Shown here piece after piece: positions 1 through 9,591 of a stretch of DNA of 64,000 nt. The first letter of the stretch is position 1. The number at the start of each line of letters is the position of its first letter. The notes under the pieces are model-generated. The model made no database searches. It had not been told where the DNA came from and was given only the letters and a program-made list of their open reading frames with translations. Where the stretch lies: contig JABGOU010000015.1 of the NCBI GenBank assembly GCA_018645325.1, positions 1 through 64,000 of the forward strand. The letters run 5' to 3'. This DNA is from Desulfobacula sp. GTDB lineage: Bacteria > Desulfobacterota > Desulfobacteria > Desulfobacterales > Desulfobacteraceae. The translations under genes and the position numbers were made by a program.

Positions 1-1878
1 CAGGGTAATAGAGGGAAAGTCATGGCCTTTGGCAAGCATTTGGGTCCCCACAATAATATCAACATTCCTGTTTCTGATGCTTTTTAATATTTTTATGGTT
101 GTCCCTTTCCGGGATGTCGTGTCCTGATCCATCCTTGTAAGCCTTGCATCGGGGAACATCGCTTTCATCATGGATTCGACCTTTTCAGTGCCAAATCCCA
201 ATGGCTTTATTTTTGAAGAATTACAGGAAGGGCATTTTGTATTAACAGACCTGTTATATCCGCAAAAATGGCATTGATAAACATTTAGCCCCTTATGTAG
301 GGTCATGGTTACATCACAATATTTACAGGACAAAGATTTTCCGCAATCCATGCATAAAGGAGAGGTTGCAAACCCCCTTCTGTTCAAAAAAATCAATGCC
401 TGATCCCCTTTATCAAGACAATGTCTGATCTCTTTTGAAAGCTGTGGTGTTATAATCCTGTCATATCCTCTTGCATCCTTATATTTTTTCAAATCCACAA
501 GGGTTATCCCCGGCAATGGATGTTGATTGATACGGGTTTCAAGTTTTAATTCCTCAAATCGTTTCATAACAACATTCTGATAGGATTGTACGGACGGGGT
601 TGCCGAGCCCAGGATCACGGGACAGGCATTCATTTTTCCACGCACAACGGCAAGGTCCCTTGCATTGTATCTTAATCCTGTCTCCTGCTTGTAAGAGGTG
701 TCATGTTCTTCATCCACAATAATTATCCCGATATTTTCAAAGGGCGCAAAAATAGAAGACCTGGTCCCGATAACAATACTCACTTTTTTTAAGGCAATTT
801 TGCGCCACTGATCCAGGCGTTCACCCTGGGATAAAGAAGAATGAATCACGGCCGTCTTATCCCCGAATCTTGCCCTGAAACGTCTTTCCGTCTGGGAAAT
901 AAGGGATATTTCAGGTACCAGCACAATGGCTTGTTTTCCCTTTTCTATCACATCCCAGACCAGTCGCATATAGACTTCAGTCTTACCGGAACCTGTTATA
1001 CCGCTCAAGAGATAGGAACAAAATCCCAGGTTGAATTTAGACTCAACCTGTTTGACTGCAGCCTCCTGTTCAAAGGTGAGCTTAGGTGGTGTGTCCGGTT
1101 CCACAGGTTCACCTAAAGGATCCCTGAAAACCTGGCGTTGAATGATCTTTATATATCCGGCAAGCGCCAAAGGTTTTATCAATGCCGGTGCCGTGGGAAT
1201 TATCACCTTAAGTCCCGTCAGGGAGATCTCTTGTTTTTCTTTTACCAGGGCAAGAATCTTCTCCCTTTTTTTAGACATGCGAATGACCGTTGTAGGTTCA
1301 TCCCCAGGGGTGATAAACTTCTCCTTTTTAATCTTTGCCCCATCTTTTTTTAATACGGATGAGACCCATATCAAATCTTCTTTCTCCATCCTGCGGATCA
1401 GGGCATTTATAGTTGTATTCTGACAATTTTTCTTTAATTGTTTCAAGGAACAGGATTCTTTTGGCAGAATATAATCAAGCACCTGTTTTTCGCCCGGGGT
1501 GAGTCCCTCTGCATCCAACCTGGCCCGGCCTTTTTGTGTAACGGAAACAAAAGAGACATCATGACGATCAAAACCCGAAGGAAGGGCTGCCTTAATAACA
1601 TCCCCCAGGGGATAAATATAATAATCTGAAATCCACTTGAAAAACAATATTTCCGATTCAGGAAACAATGGATGATCATCCAATACATCAAGAATTTTCT
1701 TTGCTGTAAATCCCTCACAGCTCTCCTGCCCGGCAAGAATGTATCCTGTTACCCGTCTTTTACCAAAGGGGACAAGCACCCTCACTCCTGGGGAACAAAA
1801 CTCCTGGAGGTGATCCGGGACTTTGTATGTGTAAGATTTCATCACAGGAAGGGATACTGCAACTGATATGTAAGGCAT
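1..1878 (-). CDS. priA: Primosomal protein N' (replication restart helicase PriA), 3' end outside window
   Basis: PriA is a 3'-5' DNA helicase that recognises stalled forks and reloads the replisome. The first 626 residues are visible; the frame is open to base 1, so the C-terminus is outside the window. Reading the minus strand I see the N-terminal DNA-binding domain (starts [11 protein letters not shown]), a Walker A region ([11 protein letters not shown]), the DEEH box, and a zinc-binding module with eight cysteines in four CxxC-type pairs (CMDCG, CKYC, CHFCG, CPSC). The last visible motif is [12 protein letters not shown], a late helicase motif. I chose ATG at 1878 because AGGTAGGA lies 8 nt upstream; an ATG at 1887 has no usable spacing. 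It is divergent from upp. Family assignment is firm. Confidence 0.96.
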   Translation of the reverse strand, partial: MPYISVAVSLPVMKSYTYKVPDHLQEFCSPGVRVLVPFGKRRVTGYILAGQESCEGFTAKKILDVLDDHPLFPESEILFFKWISDYYIYPLGDVIKAALPSGFDRHDVSFVSVTQKGRARLDAEGLTPGEKQVLDYILPKESCSLKQLKKNCQNTTINALIRRMEKEDLIWVSSVLKKDGAKIKKEKFITPGDEPTTVIRMSKKREKILALVKEKQEISLTGLKVIIPTAPALIKPLALAGYIKIIQRQVFRDPLGEPVEPDTPPKLTFEQEAAVKQVESKFNLGFCSYLLSGITGSGKTEVYMRLVWDVIEKGKQAIVLVPEISLISQTERRFRARFGDKTAVIHSSLSQGERLDQWRKIALKKVSIVIGTRSSIFAPFENIGIIIVDEEHDTSYKQETGLRYNARDLAVVRGKMNACPVILGSATPSVQSYQNVVMKRFEELKLETRINQHPLPGITLVDLKKYKDARGYDRIITPQLSKEIRHCLDKGDQALIFLNRRGFATSPLCMDCGKSLSCKYCDVTMTLHKGLNVYQCHFCGYNRSVNTKCPSCNSSKIKPLGFGTEKVESMMKAMFPDARLTRMDQDTTSRKGTTIKILKSIRNRNVDIIVGTQMLAKGHDFPSITL

Positions 1879-2042
1879 TTGACTCATCCTACCTATTGTG
1901 CATAAAAAAGAGAATATTTCAACACAAGAGTTTCCAAAGATTTATTTGCTTGACTCGCCATACTGATTTTAATAGTTTCTTGATAAGTTTTTTTTCTCCT
2001 ATTATTTATCCGGGAAAACATTTAATACAAAGGAGGCAGTAT

Positions 2043-2669
2043 ATGGCCGTATTTGTTGAGGATCATCCTCTTATAAAGCATAAATTGGGTTTAATGCGTC
2101 AAAAAGACATCAGCACCAAAGATTTCAGGGATCTGTCTTGTGAAGTTGCACGGCTTTTGACCTATGAAGCCACCAAAAGCCTTGTCACTGAAAAAAAGAC
2201 CATACAGGGCTGGGCAGGGGATGTAGAGGTTGAAACAATAAAAGGCAAAAAAATTACCATTGTTCCTATTTTAAGAGCCGGGCTTGGAATGATGGATGGT
2301 GTGTTTGACCTTATACCATCCGCCAAGGTTAGTGTAGTGGGATTCTACAGGAATGAAGAAACCTTAAAGCCAGTACAGTATTATGTTAAAACAGCCAGTG
2401 CCATGGATGAAAGAATCGCCCTGATCCTTGACCCCATGCTGGCAACAGGGGGCACTCTTATCGCCACCATTGACCTGCTTAAAGAAGCTGGATGCAAAAC
2501 CATAAAAGGGTTATTTTTAGTGGCTGCCCCAGAAGGCCTTGCAAAAGTTGCGGAAAAACACCCTGATGTGGATATTTATGTTGCCAGCGTTGATGACTGC
2601 CTCAATGAAATCGGTTATATATTGCCGGGTCTGGGTGATGCCGGGGATAAGATTTTCGGCACTAAATAA
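2043..2669 (+). CDS. upp: Uracil phosphoribosyltransferase
   Basis: Cytosolic pyrimidine salvage enzyme: uracil + PRPP gives UMP + PPi. The 208-residue protein has the usual family length. The PRPP-binding loop is [15 protein letters not shown] at about residues 129-143, and the uracil-binding C-terminal stretch [18 protein letters not shown] is intact. The frame is open further upstream, but the ATG at 2043 follows a strong AAAGGAGG site and matches the normal family N-terminus ([16 protein letters not shown]), so the upstream extension is rejected. A possible -35 TTGACT (1950-1955) lies in the priA-upp spacer, but the -10 is weak. Monocistronic: the next feature is a repeat element. Confidence 0.97.
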   Translation: MAVFVEDHPLIKHKLGLMRQKDISTKDFRDLSCEVARLLTYEATKSLVTEKKTIQGWAGDVEVETIKGKKITIVPILRAGLGMMDGVFDLIPSAKVSVVGFYRNEETLKPVQYYVKTASAMDERIALILDPMLATGGTLIATIDLLKEAGCKTIKGLFLVAAPEGLAKVAEKHPDVDIYVASVDDCLNEIGYILPGLGDAGDKIFGTK

Positions 2670-2705
2670 CCCCTTGATCAACAACAATAAAGATCGCTGA
2701 TTTCT

Positions 2706-2842
2706 TGTAATTGTTCAGCCCGTTAAAAAAAGTTATCCCCAAAGCCTTGTCTGATGGATATTTGCAGGAGGTTAAGCGAATAGCCTCGAAATAAATATCC
2801 ATCAGACAGGGCGGTTTCAAGCATAAGAGCTGAATAATTACA
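2706..2842. repeat. MITE-like repeat family 1, copy 1 (137 bp)
   Basis: Non-coding element ending in 14-bp terminal inverted repeats (TGTAATTGTTCAGC at 2706-2719; GCTGAATAATTACA at 2829-2842; one mismatch). An internal pair of 20-nt arms (2744-2763 and 2793-2812) can fold into a long hairpin; its single mismatch is a G-U wobble. A second copy is at 27491-27626. Most of the 317-bp gap between upp and the next gene is this element; I see no gene in the rest. It could also act as a transcription terminator for upp, though there is no clear T-run. Mobility is inferred from the structure. Confidence 0.85.
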
Positions 2843-2986
2843 GTTACTTTTGAGTGGACCCTTAGGATAATATTGGTTATTATTATTGACAAAAAGTTGC
2901 TTCCTATCTTATTCTCATCTTAAAACAGATAAGCAAGCAACACATTATTTTCTTCTATCTTTAAAAATGCTCCAAAAGGTAAGCAT

Positions 2987-4060
2987 ATGACAAAAGATAA
3001 ACATGATAAGCGACATTTCACACGTCGTGAGTTTATCAAATCAACTGCAGTTGGTGCCACAGTCGTTTATTTGGCACCCTCATTAGCATTTGGTTCTGAT
3101 ACAGGCTTTAACGATATTAAAAGCCGGGTGGTTAATGTCTTTCATCCAAAGTTGATCACTTTGGATGATCAAATACACGCTCAAAGTGTTAGGCAATGTG
3201 TTGATGAGACGCTTTTATTGCTGACTCAAAAAAAGGATATTAAAGATGCCTGGATGCAGATTTTCCCAGATTTAAAAGAAAAGGATACTATTAGCCTGAA
3301 AGTCAATTGCGTAAACCGAAAATGTCCAACCCATCCACAAATTACCTATGCAATAGCCGAGAGTATGATTAACTCATTTGGAATGAATCCGAATAATATT
3401 ATTATTTGGGATCGTACAACCTCAGAATTGAAAAAAACCGGATATACCATAAATGAAACAGATAAAGGGATCCGATGCTTTGGAACTGTTAAGAGTTTTA
3501 GTGTTCCTCGATGGCTTATAAATGCAAACCAGGACGAATCTGATGGTATTGGGTATGACAAAAGCCAACCAATTGATGTTGGCAATGGAGAGACATCTCA
3601 TTTAAGCAAAATTCTAACCCAGATGTCCACCTACATGATCAATGTACCGGTCCTAAAAGACCATGGTAAGGCCGGAATAACATTGAGCCTTAAAAATCAT
3701 TACGGTACTATTGATAATCCCCATGACCTGCATGCGAATTATTGCGATCCATTTGTCGGTAAAATAAATGCTGCGCCCCAGATCAAGGAAAAAACCAAAT
3801 TAATCATCTGTGACGCTGCCTTTGGTATATATAAAGGAGGGCCTCTAGGAGCACCCCAATGGAAACACAATTCAATTCTTGCCTCAACAGACCCTGTGGC
3901 TTTGGATTATACAGGCATGCAAATCATCAATGCCCAGCGCAAAAAACACAACTTAGATATGGTTACCCAAAAGGCTATTCATGTGAAAACCGCACAAACC
4001 CTGGGACTTGGGACCTCGGACCCTGATAAAATACTTTTAAAAGAATCTGTTCTGTCCTAA
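2987..4060 (+). CDS. Tat-exported DUF362 protein
   Basis: 357-residue DUF362-family protein of unknown reaction. The N-terminus carries a twin-arginine signal (TRREFIK at about residues 12-18, then a hydrophobic stretch ending ...PSLAFG), so it is probably folded, perhaps with a cofactor, before export to the periplasm. Conserved family stretches are KVNCVNRKCPTHP (about 105-117), GKAGITLSLKNHYGTID and the C-terminal STDPVALDYTGMQI. First gene of a plus-strand cluster that continues with a small exported protein, a second DUF362 protein and a polyferredoxin, with gaps of 12 and 27 bp and then a 4-bp overlap. The start is set by the Tat signal; a modest AAAAGG precedes it. DUF362 proteins often sit beside Fe-S proteins, so a redox role is plausible but unproven. 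Confidence 0.88.
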   Translation: MTKDKHDKRHFTRREFIKSTAVGATVVYLAPSLAFGSDTGFNDIKSRVVNVFHPKLITLDDQIHAQSVRQCVDETLLLLTQKKDIKDAWMQIFPDLKEKDTISLKVNCVNRKCPTHPQITYAIAESMINSFGMNPNNIIIWDRTTSELKKTGYTINETDKGIRCFGTVKSFSVPRWLINANQDESDGIGYDKSQPIDVGNGETSHLSKILTQMSTYMINVPVLKDHGKAGITLSLKNHYGTIDNPHDLHANYCDPFVGKINAAPQIKEKTKLIICDAAFGIYKGGPLGAPQWKHNSILASTDPVALDYTGMQIINAQRKKHNLDMVTQKAIHVKTAQTLGLGTSDPDKILLKESVLS

Positions 4061-4072
4061 AGGAGGCTATAC

Positions 4073-4606
4073 ATGAAATGGCATAAAATTTTATCTGTAA
4101 TTATTTTGGGCTTCATTATTGTTTTGCCTTTGTCTGCTAATCAATTTCAGTTGAAAAACATACTTCCGGAAAAAATGGAGAATCAGGGATGGATAGCCGA
4201 AGATGAGCCAATCATTGCAATTGATGAGGATTCTTTGTCCATGATCATAAACGGGGCAGCCCCCCGATATTTTGAACTTGGGGCTCGAAAAGCTGCTTTT
4301 GCAAATTATGAAAAAGATCAGGTTTATCTAATGCTGGAAATTTATGAAACAGACTCAATAAAGAGTACAGAAAAATTATTTGAAGAATTTAAGACTGACA
4401 ATTCGATGCCTTTGGATAATTTGGGTACGCGATCAAGAGTGACATCAGAAATGGGTGGAAGCTATATGGCAGAATACTTTCAAGACAAATTTTATGTCAA
4501 ACTGAGTATAACCGATAAGTCTGAAGAAGCTAAAAAGACAATCTTGGAATACGCCAGAACCATATCAGATAAGATTTTTAAATACACCAAACCAAAAACC
4601 CAATAA
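4073..4606 (+). CDS. Small exported protein, DUF6599-like
   Basis: 177 residues with a Sec-type signal (hydrophobic core about residues 7-20, likely cleavage after PLSA). The mature part is a compact soluble domain with the stretch SMIINGAAPRYFELGARKAAFANY, which resembles DUF6599 proteins found next to DUF362 and ferredoxin genes in other anaerobes. No catalytic motif or metal-binding cysteines are visible. An AAAGGAGG site lies just before the start, 12 bp after the preceding stop, so it is co-transcribed. Function unknown; a periplasmic partner of the flanking DUF362 proteins is the best inference. The DUF number is given from memory of the pattern and is less certain than the coding call. 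Confidence 0.8.
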   Translation: MKWHKILSVIILGFIIVLPLSANQFQLKNILPEKMENQGWIAEDEPIIAIDEDSLSMIINGAAPRYFELGARKAAFANYEKDQVYLMLEIYETDSIKSTEKLFEEFKTDNSMPLDNLGTRSRVTSEMGGSYMAEYFQDKFYVKLSITDKSEEAKKTILEYARTISDKIFKYTKPKTQ

Positions 4607-4633
4607 GGGAAAATCAATTTAGAATGGCATAAT

Positions 4634-5563
4634 ATGAATAGAAAATTAAACCGAAGAGACTTTATAAAACTTCAAGCTAAAAATGGTTTATTTCTGGCAG
4701 CTTCAGCCAGTGGTCTTTTTCTACCCCAATTAAGCCTTGCTTTATCAACGCCTGATATTGGGGTTGTCAAAGGTGAAGCTGTGGCAGCAACAAAAGCCGC
4801 TGTAGACCTAATCGGTGGTATTAAAAGCATAGTGAAAAAAGGCCATCGGGTACTACTAAAGCCAAACATGAGTTTTACAAGATCGCCTGAGGAGGCTTCC
4901 AACACCAATCCTGATGTAGTAAAGACCATCGCTATTATGTGCAAAGAAGCCGGTGCTTCCAATATCATGATTCTTGATCACACACTGGCACCAGGAAATG
5001 CCTGCGTTCAGATATCAGGCATTGGGCCGGCATGCAGGGAAATTGATAATAATATGGTGCATGCCATCAATAATCCATCTTTTTTCAAGCAGGTAAATAT
5101 TTCAAATGCCAAAAGTCTGACAAAAACAGATGTTGTGAAAGAAGCACTAAAAGCTGACGTATTGATTGCAGTACCGGTTGCAAAAAGTCATTCTGCAACA
5201 GGAGTTAGTTTGTCCATGAAAGGGATGATGGGGTTGATTTATGACCGGACTATCATGCATCGCATGGATCTCAATGAAACCCTTGTAGACCTTGTAAGCT
5301 TTTTAAAAGCTGATTTAACTATTATAGATGGTACAAGAGTACTCAGCACAGGCGGTCCTGGTGGCCCTGGCAAGGTTATCAAAAAAGACACCATAATTGC
5401 GTCCAAAGATATGGTTGCCGCTGATGCTTATGCTGTATCAGCATTTGAATGGTATGGAAAAAAATTCAAGCCAACACAGGTTAAGCATATAAGATTAGCT
5501 CATGAACGGGGCTTGGGTCGTGCAGATATTGAAAATTTATCAATAAAAACCATTACCATATGA
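4634..5563 (+). CDS. Second Tat-exported DUF362 protein
   Basis: 309 residues, paralogous in family to the gene at 2987 but clearly diverged. The Tat signal reads LNRRDFIKLQ (about residues 5-14) followed by a hydrophobic helix ending at about residue 37. DUF362 hallmarks are HRVLLKPNMSF (about 72-82), LIAVPVAKSHSATGVSLSMKG and the C-terminal MVAADAYAVSAFEW. It overlaps the polyferredoxin gene by 4 bp (ATGA), suggesting translational coupling and a working partnership with it. No strong ribosome-binding site is visible before the start, but the Tat motif fixes the N-terminus. Reaction unknown. Confidence 0.88.
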   Translation: MNRKLNRRDFIKLQAKNGLFLAASASGLFLPQLSLALSTPDIGVVKGEAVAATKAAVDLIGGIKSIVKKGHRVLLKPNMSFTRSPEEASNTNPDVVKTIAIMCKEAGASNIMILDHTLAPGNACVQISGIGPACREIDNNMVHAINNPSFFKQVNISNAKSLTKTDVVKEALKADVLIAVPVAKSHSATGVSLSMKGMMGLIYDRTIMHRMDLNETLVDLVSFLKADLTIIDGTRVLSTGGPGGPGKVIKKDTIIASKDMVAADAYAVSAFEWYGKKFKPTQVKHIRLAHERGLGRADIENLSIKTITI

Positions 5564-7191
5564 TTCGATTCCGACGTTTAATTCAAACCTTTTGCCTGGT
5601 TCTTTTTTTACTATTGTTGACACTTGCATCCATTTCCGGAATCTCAATGGTAAATCTGGATCTTTTTTTACAAATGGATCCTATTCTTGTTCTCATTAGC
5701 GCCATTAGTGCAAAAGTTGTTTTACTCTCTTTTATCCCGGCCGCCATCATTCTGCTATCAGGACCATTTATTGGCAGAGTATTCTGCGGATATATCTGCC
5801 CAATGGGAACCACTCTGGATGTGACAGATGCATTGTTCAGGTTCAAAAACACACCCTATTTATTTTCAAAAAATTTATTAAAAATAAAATACCTGGTACT
5901 CATCTTTTTATTGGGATCAGCCCTTTTTGGTGTCTCATATGTCTTTTTTGCCTCCCCTTTATCTTTAATAACACGGTTTTATGGACTCATTATTTTTCCG
6001 GTTATGTCATTTTTAACCATGGCAGTACTGGACATTATAAGACCCCTGGGAGATATGCTGGATATTAATTCAATCAGCTTTGCACAAATCAGAACCATAC
6101 GTTTTGCCACCCAGTTTTTTATTCTGTTCTTTTTTGTAATTATTTTTAGCATGGTTATATTTTCCAGCAGATTCTGGTGCAGATATCTTTGTCCTTCAGG
6201 TGCATTACTCGCATTTGTTTCAAGATCACCCATAATTCGCAGACAGGTATCTGATCTTTGTAACCAGTGTGGAAAATGCGCCCGCAAATGTCCCATGTCA
6301 GCCATAGACAAGGAAATACCGGAAAAAACATTTTATTCAGAATGTATTGTCTGCAGAACCTGTGAGGACATATGCCCTGAAAAAGCAGTTACCTTTGAAT
6401 TGTCAGAGAAAAATGACACCATTACATATGAAACTTTTTCCCCAAAAAGACGTGCATTAGTATCCACAGGAATTATTGGTGCCGGCACAGCTATAATGTC
6501 TTTAACAGGGCTGAATTCATTATATGGAAAACCAGGAGAGGGTCAGGTAGGTGCCAAAGGACTGGTTCGGCCGCCCGGAGCAGTGCTGGAAACTGATTTT
6601 TTATCAAGATGTGTAAGATGTGGCGAATGTATGGTGGCATGTCCCACCAATACACTACAGCCAGTCTGGTTTGTGGCTGGCCTGCCTGCCTTGTTTTCTC
6701 CGGCTGTCACACCGCGTCGGGGATTTTGCGATCCCAAATGCCATGAATGCGGAAAGGTCTGCCCGACAAATGCAATAAGACCAATTGAAAAATCAGATCG
6801 TATTTGGGCTAAAACAGGTACTGCAAATATTATCAGACAAAAATGTCTGGCATGGGAATTTGAAAAAAGCTGCATGGTATGTGATGAGGTGTGCCCCTAT
6901 GATGCCATTGAATTCTTAAAAGAAAAAGATAATAAGGTGCCGGTTCCTCATGTTATAGAAAATAAATGTGCAGGGTGCGGATATTGTGAACATTTCTGCC
7001 CCGTGCAAAATCAAGCTGCTATTAAAGTGACACCCATGGATGCTTTGCGGATAAATCAGGGGAAATATGAACCTGAAGCCCGACTAAAAGGATTTAAGCT
7101 TCAATTTAAAAAACCGGGTCAAAAGACAAATCCTTTAGAATCTTATCCTGCAATACAGCAAGATTCTGCACCTGGGTTTGACAAAGAATAA
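5560..7191 (+). CDS. Membrane polyferredoxin, NapH/NapG-like fusion
   Basis: 543 residues combining a NapH-type membrane part and a ferredoxin tail. Four to five membrane helices (residues about 10-30, 48-70, 110-132, 140-160, 182-202) carry the CGYICP (76-81) and CRYLCP (207-212) motifs of NapH/CcoG-like proteins. Then come six 4Fe-4S cysteine clusters: two classical ones at 234-272, three in a NapG-like region (351-361, 390-401 and an atypical one from 429 to 445 with an 8-residue gap) and one at 470-481. A helix with an RR pair (about 297-315) separates the two halves. It could pass electrons between quinol and periplasmic or cytoplasmic partners; here the obvious candidates are the two Tat-exported DUF362 proteins. 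No Nap catalytic subunit is nearby, so nitrate reduction is unlikely. Confidence 0.88.
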   Translation: MIRFRRLIQTFCLVLFLLLLTLASISGISMVNLDLFLQMDPILVLISAISAKVVLLSFIPAAIILLSGPFIGRVFCGYICPMGTTLDVTDALFRFKNTPYLFSKNLLKIKYLVLIFLLGSALFGVSYVFFASPLSLITRFYGLIIFPVMSFLTMAVLDIIRPLGDMLDINSISFAQIRTIRFATQFFILFFFVIIFSMVIFSSRFWCRYLCPSGALLAFVSRSPIIRRQVSDLCNQCGKCARKCPMSAIDKEIPEKTFYSECIVCRTCEDICPEKAVTFELSEKNDTITYETFSPKRRALVSTGIIGAGTAIMSLTGLNSLYGKPGEGQVGAKGLVRPPGAVLETDFLSRCVRCGECMVACPTNTLQPVWFVAGLPALFSPAVTPRRGFCDPKCHECGKVCPTNAIRPIEKSDRIWAKTGTANIIRQKCLAWEFEKSCMVCDEVCPYDAIEFLKEKDNKVPVPHVIENKCAGCGYCEHFCPVQNQAAIKVTPMDALRINQGKYEPEARLKGFKLQFKKPGQKTNPLESYPAIQQDSAPGFDKE

Positions 7192-7499
7192 GGATCATAA
7201 ATTCTGTTAACACGAAAAACATTTTCAGGGCCTGAAAACTGATTTATTCATCTTAATAGCCTGGTTAATTTGACCGATGGTTGGTCGATTTAACTACATT
7301 TATAAAATTCAACAATGAACTAAGACCTGAATCAAACGAGTAACCTATTGAAAATATATAAAAAATTTCGTATTTCACATTGGCATGTAACTTGCTGAAA
7401 AACAATTAAAATTCGATTAAAAATATCACTTTCTTACTGATTATTGAAAATTCAGATTAAGAAATTTGTTGAGAATTGAAAAATGTAGGAGAGAATTAA
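7192..7499. other. Intergenic region with weak hairpin
   Basis: 308 bp without a gene. A compact palindrome TTTTCAGGGCCTGAAAA (7222-7238) starts 31 bp after the polyferredoxin stop and may be its terminator, although there is no T-run behind it. Further on, GACC at 7272 and GGTC at 7283 form a short dyad (GACCGATGGTTGGTC) of the kind bound by TetR-type repressors; that reading is speculative. The acyltransferase that follows has a TAGGAG ribosome-binding site. Confidence 0.4.
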
Positions 7500-9275
7500 A
7501 TGAATACTAACACATCAGACAGAAGATTTGACCTCGACTGGATTCGAGTCATGGCGATCCTGGTCGTTTTTCTGTATCACAGCACCCGGTTCTTTAACCT
7601 GGAAGCCTGGCATATTAAAAATACCGACACCTATGTCTGGGTGGAAATCTGGAATTATTTTGCCACCCTCTGGATGATGCCGATTTTTTTCATTATTTCG
7701 GGTATGGGTCTTTTTTATGTCCTGAGGAAAAATTCAGAATGGAAACAATTCTACACAGATAAATTTACCAGGCTGATGATTCCTTTGATCGTTGGAACAT
7801 TTACCCACAGTGCATTACAGATTTATCTGGAACGGATCACTCATAACCAGTTCTCAGGTTCATTCTTTTCTTTCTTTCCGTCATATTTTTCCGGCTTTTA
7901 TCTGGAAATCGGAGGGACCGGAAATTTTGCGTTTCACGGCATGCATCTTTGGTATTTGTTGTTTTTATTTTTGTTCAGCCTTTTATGTTACGCTTTGTTC
8001 AAATGGCTTATGGGAAGTGCAAATAGACTGCTTATCAGATTTACAAACCTGTTAACTAATTCCTTTCTGATGTACATGATATTTCCTTTTGTCTTATTAT
8101 CAATGAAATTAATCATCCCAGCCTCGATATTAAATGCCGGCAGTGGCGGGTGGGGATTTATCTATTACCTATGGTTTCTGATCGCAGGCTTTGTTATTAC
8201 CTCCAGTCCGGAATTGAGCTTGAAAATTAAAAATAAAAGCGGCTTATCTCTTCTCATCGCTGTAATATTAACCATATTTTATCTTTACCAGTCTTTCAGC
8301 AATTCCTATATTGTTTTTCCAGTTGATATAAGTCCTTTTTTATATTCCTTTTTAAGATATGTCTGTTCCTGGGCCTGGCTGCTGGCCATTACAGGGTTTG
8401 GTATGCAATATTTATCCTTTGATCGCCCCAGTCTAAAACATCTCAATGAAGGAATTATGCCGTTTTATGTCCTGCACCAGACCATACTGCTGTGTGTGGG
8501 GTATTTTGTAATGCCTTTGGTCATTCATGATTTTATTAAATGGGCCCTTGTTTCTTGCGGTTCATTTTTAATCATCGTTGCGATTTATATGGTCTTTATC
8601 CGCAAAATAGATCTATTACGTTTCCTTTTCGGAATGAAAACCTCGCATCCATTCTATGATATACTTCACAGACGAAATGCACTTGTGATTCCCCATTTGA
8701 TTTTCATCGGTCTGATTGTCTTTTCCGTAACAAACAGCTCCACCGCGGTCAGTATTTCCAAAGAACCCGGTCCGGTCATCTATGACAAGAACAAAGATAT
8801 TATCCTTAATATAAGTTCAACCGCTAAACTCTCAACAACCGGAGTGCAAATCGTCAAAGACACAAATGCTGCTGAAGGAAAGGTCATCACATTTGCTACT
8901 GAAGCAGTTCCCAAACCTCTGAAAGATCCAAAAATATTTGTGGACATAGTTTTTTTTGCACCAGCCGGAAGCTATATCATATGGCTGAGGGGAAAATGTG
9001 AATCTGATGATCTTTATGCCGATTCTGTCTGGCTACAGTTTGACCGGCAAATCGGTACAGGCCGCGGTCGGATGTTCGGCAACTGGGCCAATATTCATCC
9101 GGCACATAACTGGGGATGGGCAAGTGACGGCGCCCATGCTGTACCTGTAATACTAAAATATACAGGGGACCATAGGGTTCGGATACAGCCCCGCCAGATT
9201 CCCCACAAGATTGACCAGATCTGGTTGAGCCGGTTTCAATACAGTGTTCCGGACAACAACAGTCCTTTAGAATAA
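7500..9275 (+). CDS. Membrane acyltransferase 3 family protein with C-terminal periplasmic domain
   Basis: 591 residues. The first 410 or so form an acyltransferase-3 membrane domain: an N-terminal motif DLDWIRVMAILVVFLYHS with the catalytic-type His after the first helix, FIISGMG, and about ten helices. These proteins move acyl groups from cytosolic donors onto sugars or other envelope molecules. Unusually, about 170 residues follow the last helix. They are predicted outside the membrane and look like a beta-sandwich (PAGSYIIWLRGKCES, then HRVRIQPRQIPHKIDQIWL near the end), reminiscent of carbohydrate-binding modules. Orphan gene with gaps of about 300 bp on both sides. Substrate unknown; OpgC-like glucan modification is one possibility. 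Confidence 0.85.
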   Translation: MNTNTSDRRFDLDWIRVMAILVVFLYHSTRFFNLEAWHIKNTDTYVWVEIWNYFATLWMMPIFFIISGMGLFYVLRKNSEWKQFYTDKFTRLMIPLIVGTFTHSALQIYLERITHNQFSGSFFSFFPSYFSGFYLEIGGTGNFAFHGMHLWYLLFLFLFSLLCYALFKWLMGSANRLLIRFTNLLTNSFLMYMIFPFVLLSMKLIIPASILNAGSGGWGFIYYLWFLIAGFVITSSPELSLKIKNKSGLSLLIAVILTIFYLYQSFSNSYIVFPVDISPFLYSFLRYVCSWAWLLAITGFGMQYLSFDRPSLKHLNEGIMPFYVLHQTILLCVGYFVMPLVIHDFIKWALVSCGSFLIIVAIYMVFIRKIDLLRFLFGMKTSHPFYDILHRRNALVIPHLIFIGLIVFSVTNSSTAVSISKEPGPVIYDKNKDIILNISSTAKLSTTGVQIVKDTNAAEGKVITFATEAVPKPLKDPKIFVDIVFFAPAGSYIIWLRGKCESDDLYADSVWLQFDRQIGTGRGRMFGNWANIHPAHNWGWASDGAHAVPVILKYTGDHRVRIQPRQIPHKIDQIWLSRFQYSVPDNNSPLE

Positions 9276-9591
9276 TTTGTTTCTTGACTTGGACTGAATC
9301 CTTGATTATTGCTTTAGGTCACTTTTGATTAGGATAATGATACTTAACTGGCAGAAATTTCTAATCATTTAATAAGGATGATTATATATTGGTAGCTTGA
9401 ATATGAAAGAATTGCTTATGATGCTGATCTTGGTTCATATAATATAATATCAGATGACAAAACAGCTTTTTCCCCAAACACAAAATGTAGATTCAAGTGT
9501 CCTTAAAAAATTAAGAAAATACACCAGCTATTATGTAATTCATGAAAGATTTGAAGAGTAAAAATTATAACCATTCTCCTTGAACTAAATT
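9276..9591. other. Intergenic region with a possible coding remnant
   Basis: 316 bp between convergent genes. A stop-to-stop plus-strand frame of 36 codons (about 9400-9510) reads LEYERIAYDADLGSYNIISD and continues to a stop after FKCP. It has no start codon or ribosome-binding site and looks more like a decayed gene end than a functional gene. I do not recognise it. No terminator or repeat is evident. Confidence 0.3.

Noticed and set aside
1827-2042. Extended N-terminus of upp
   Set aside because: The extra 72 residues are not part of the family, and the internal ATG has a strong ribosome-binding site.
2662-2892. Minus-strand frame of 76 codons with similarity to a frame at 27500-27739
   Set aside because: The similarity is explained by the shared MITE-like repeat; no ribosome-binding site, and the frames differ outside the element.
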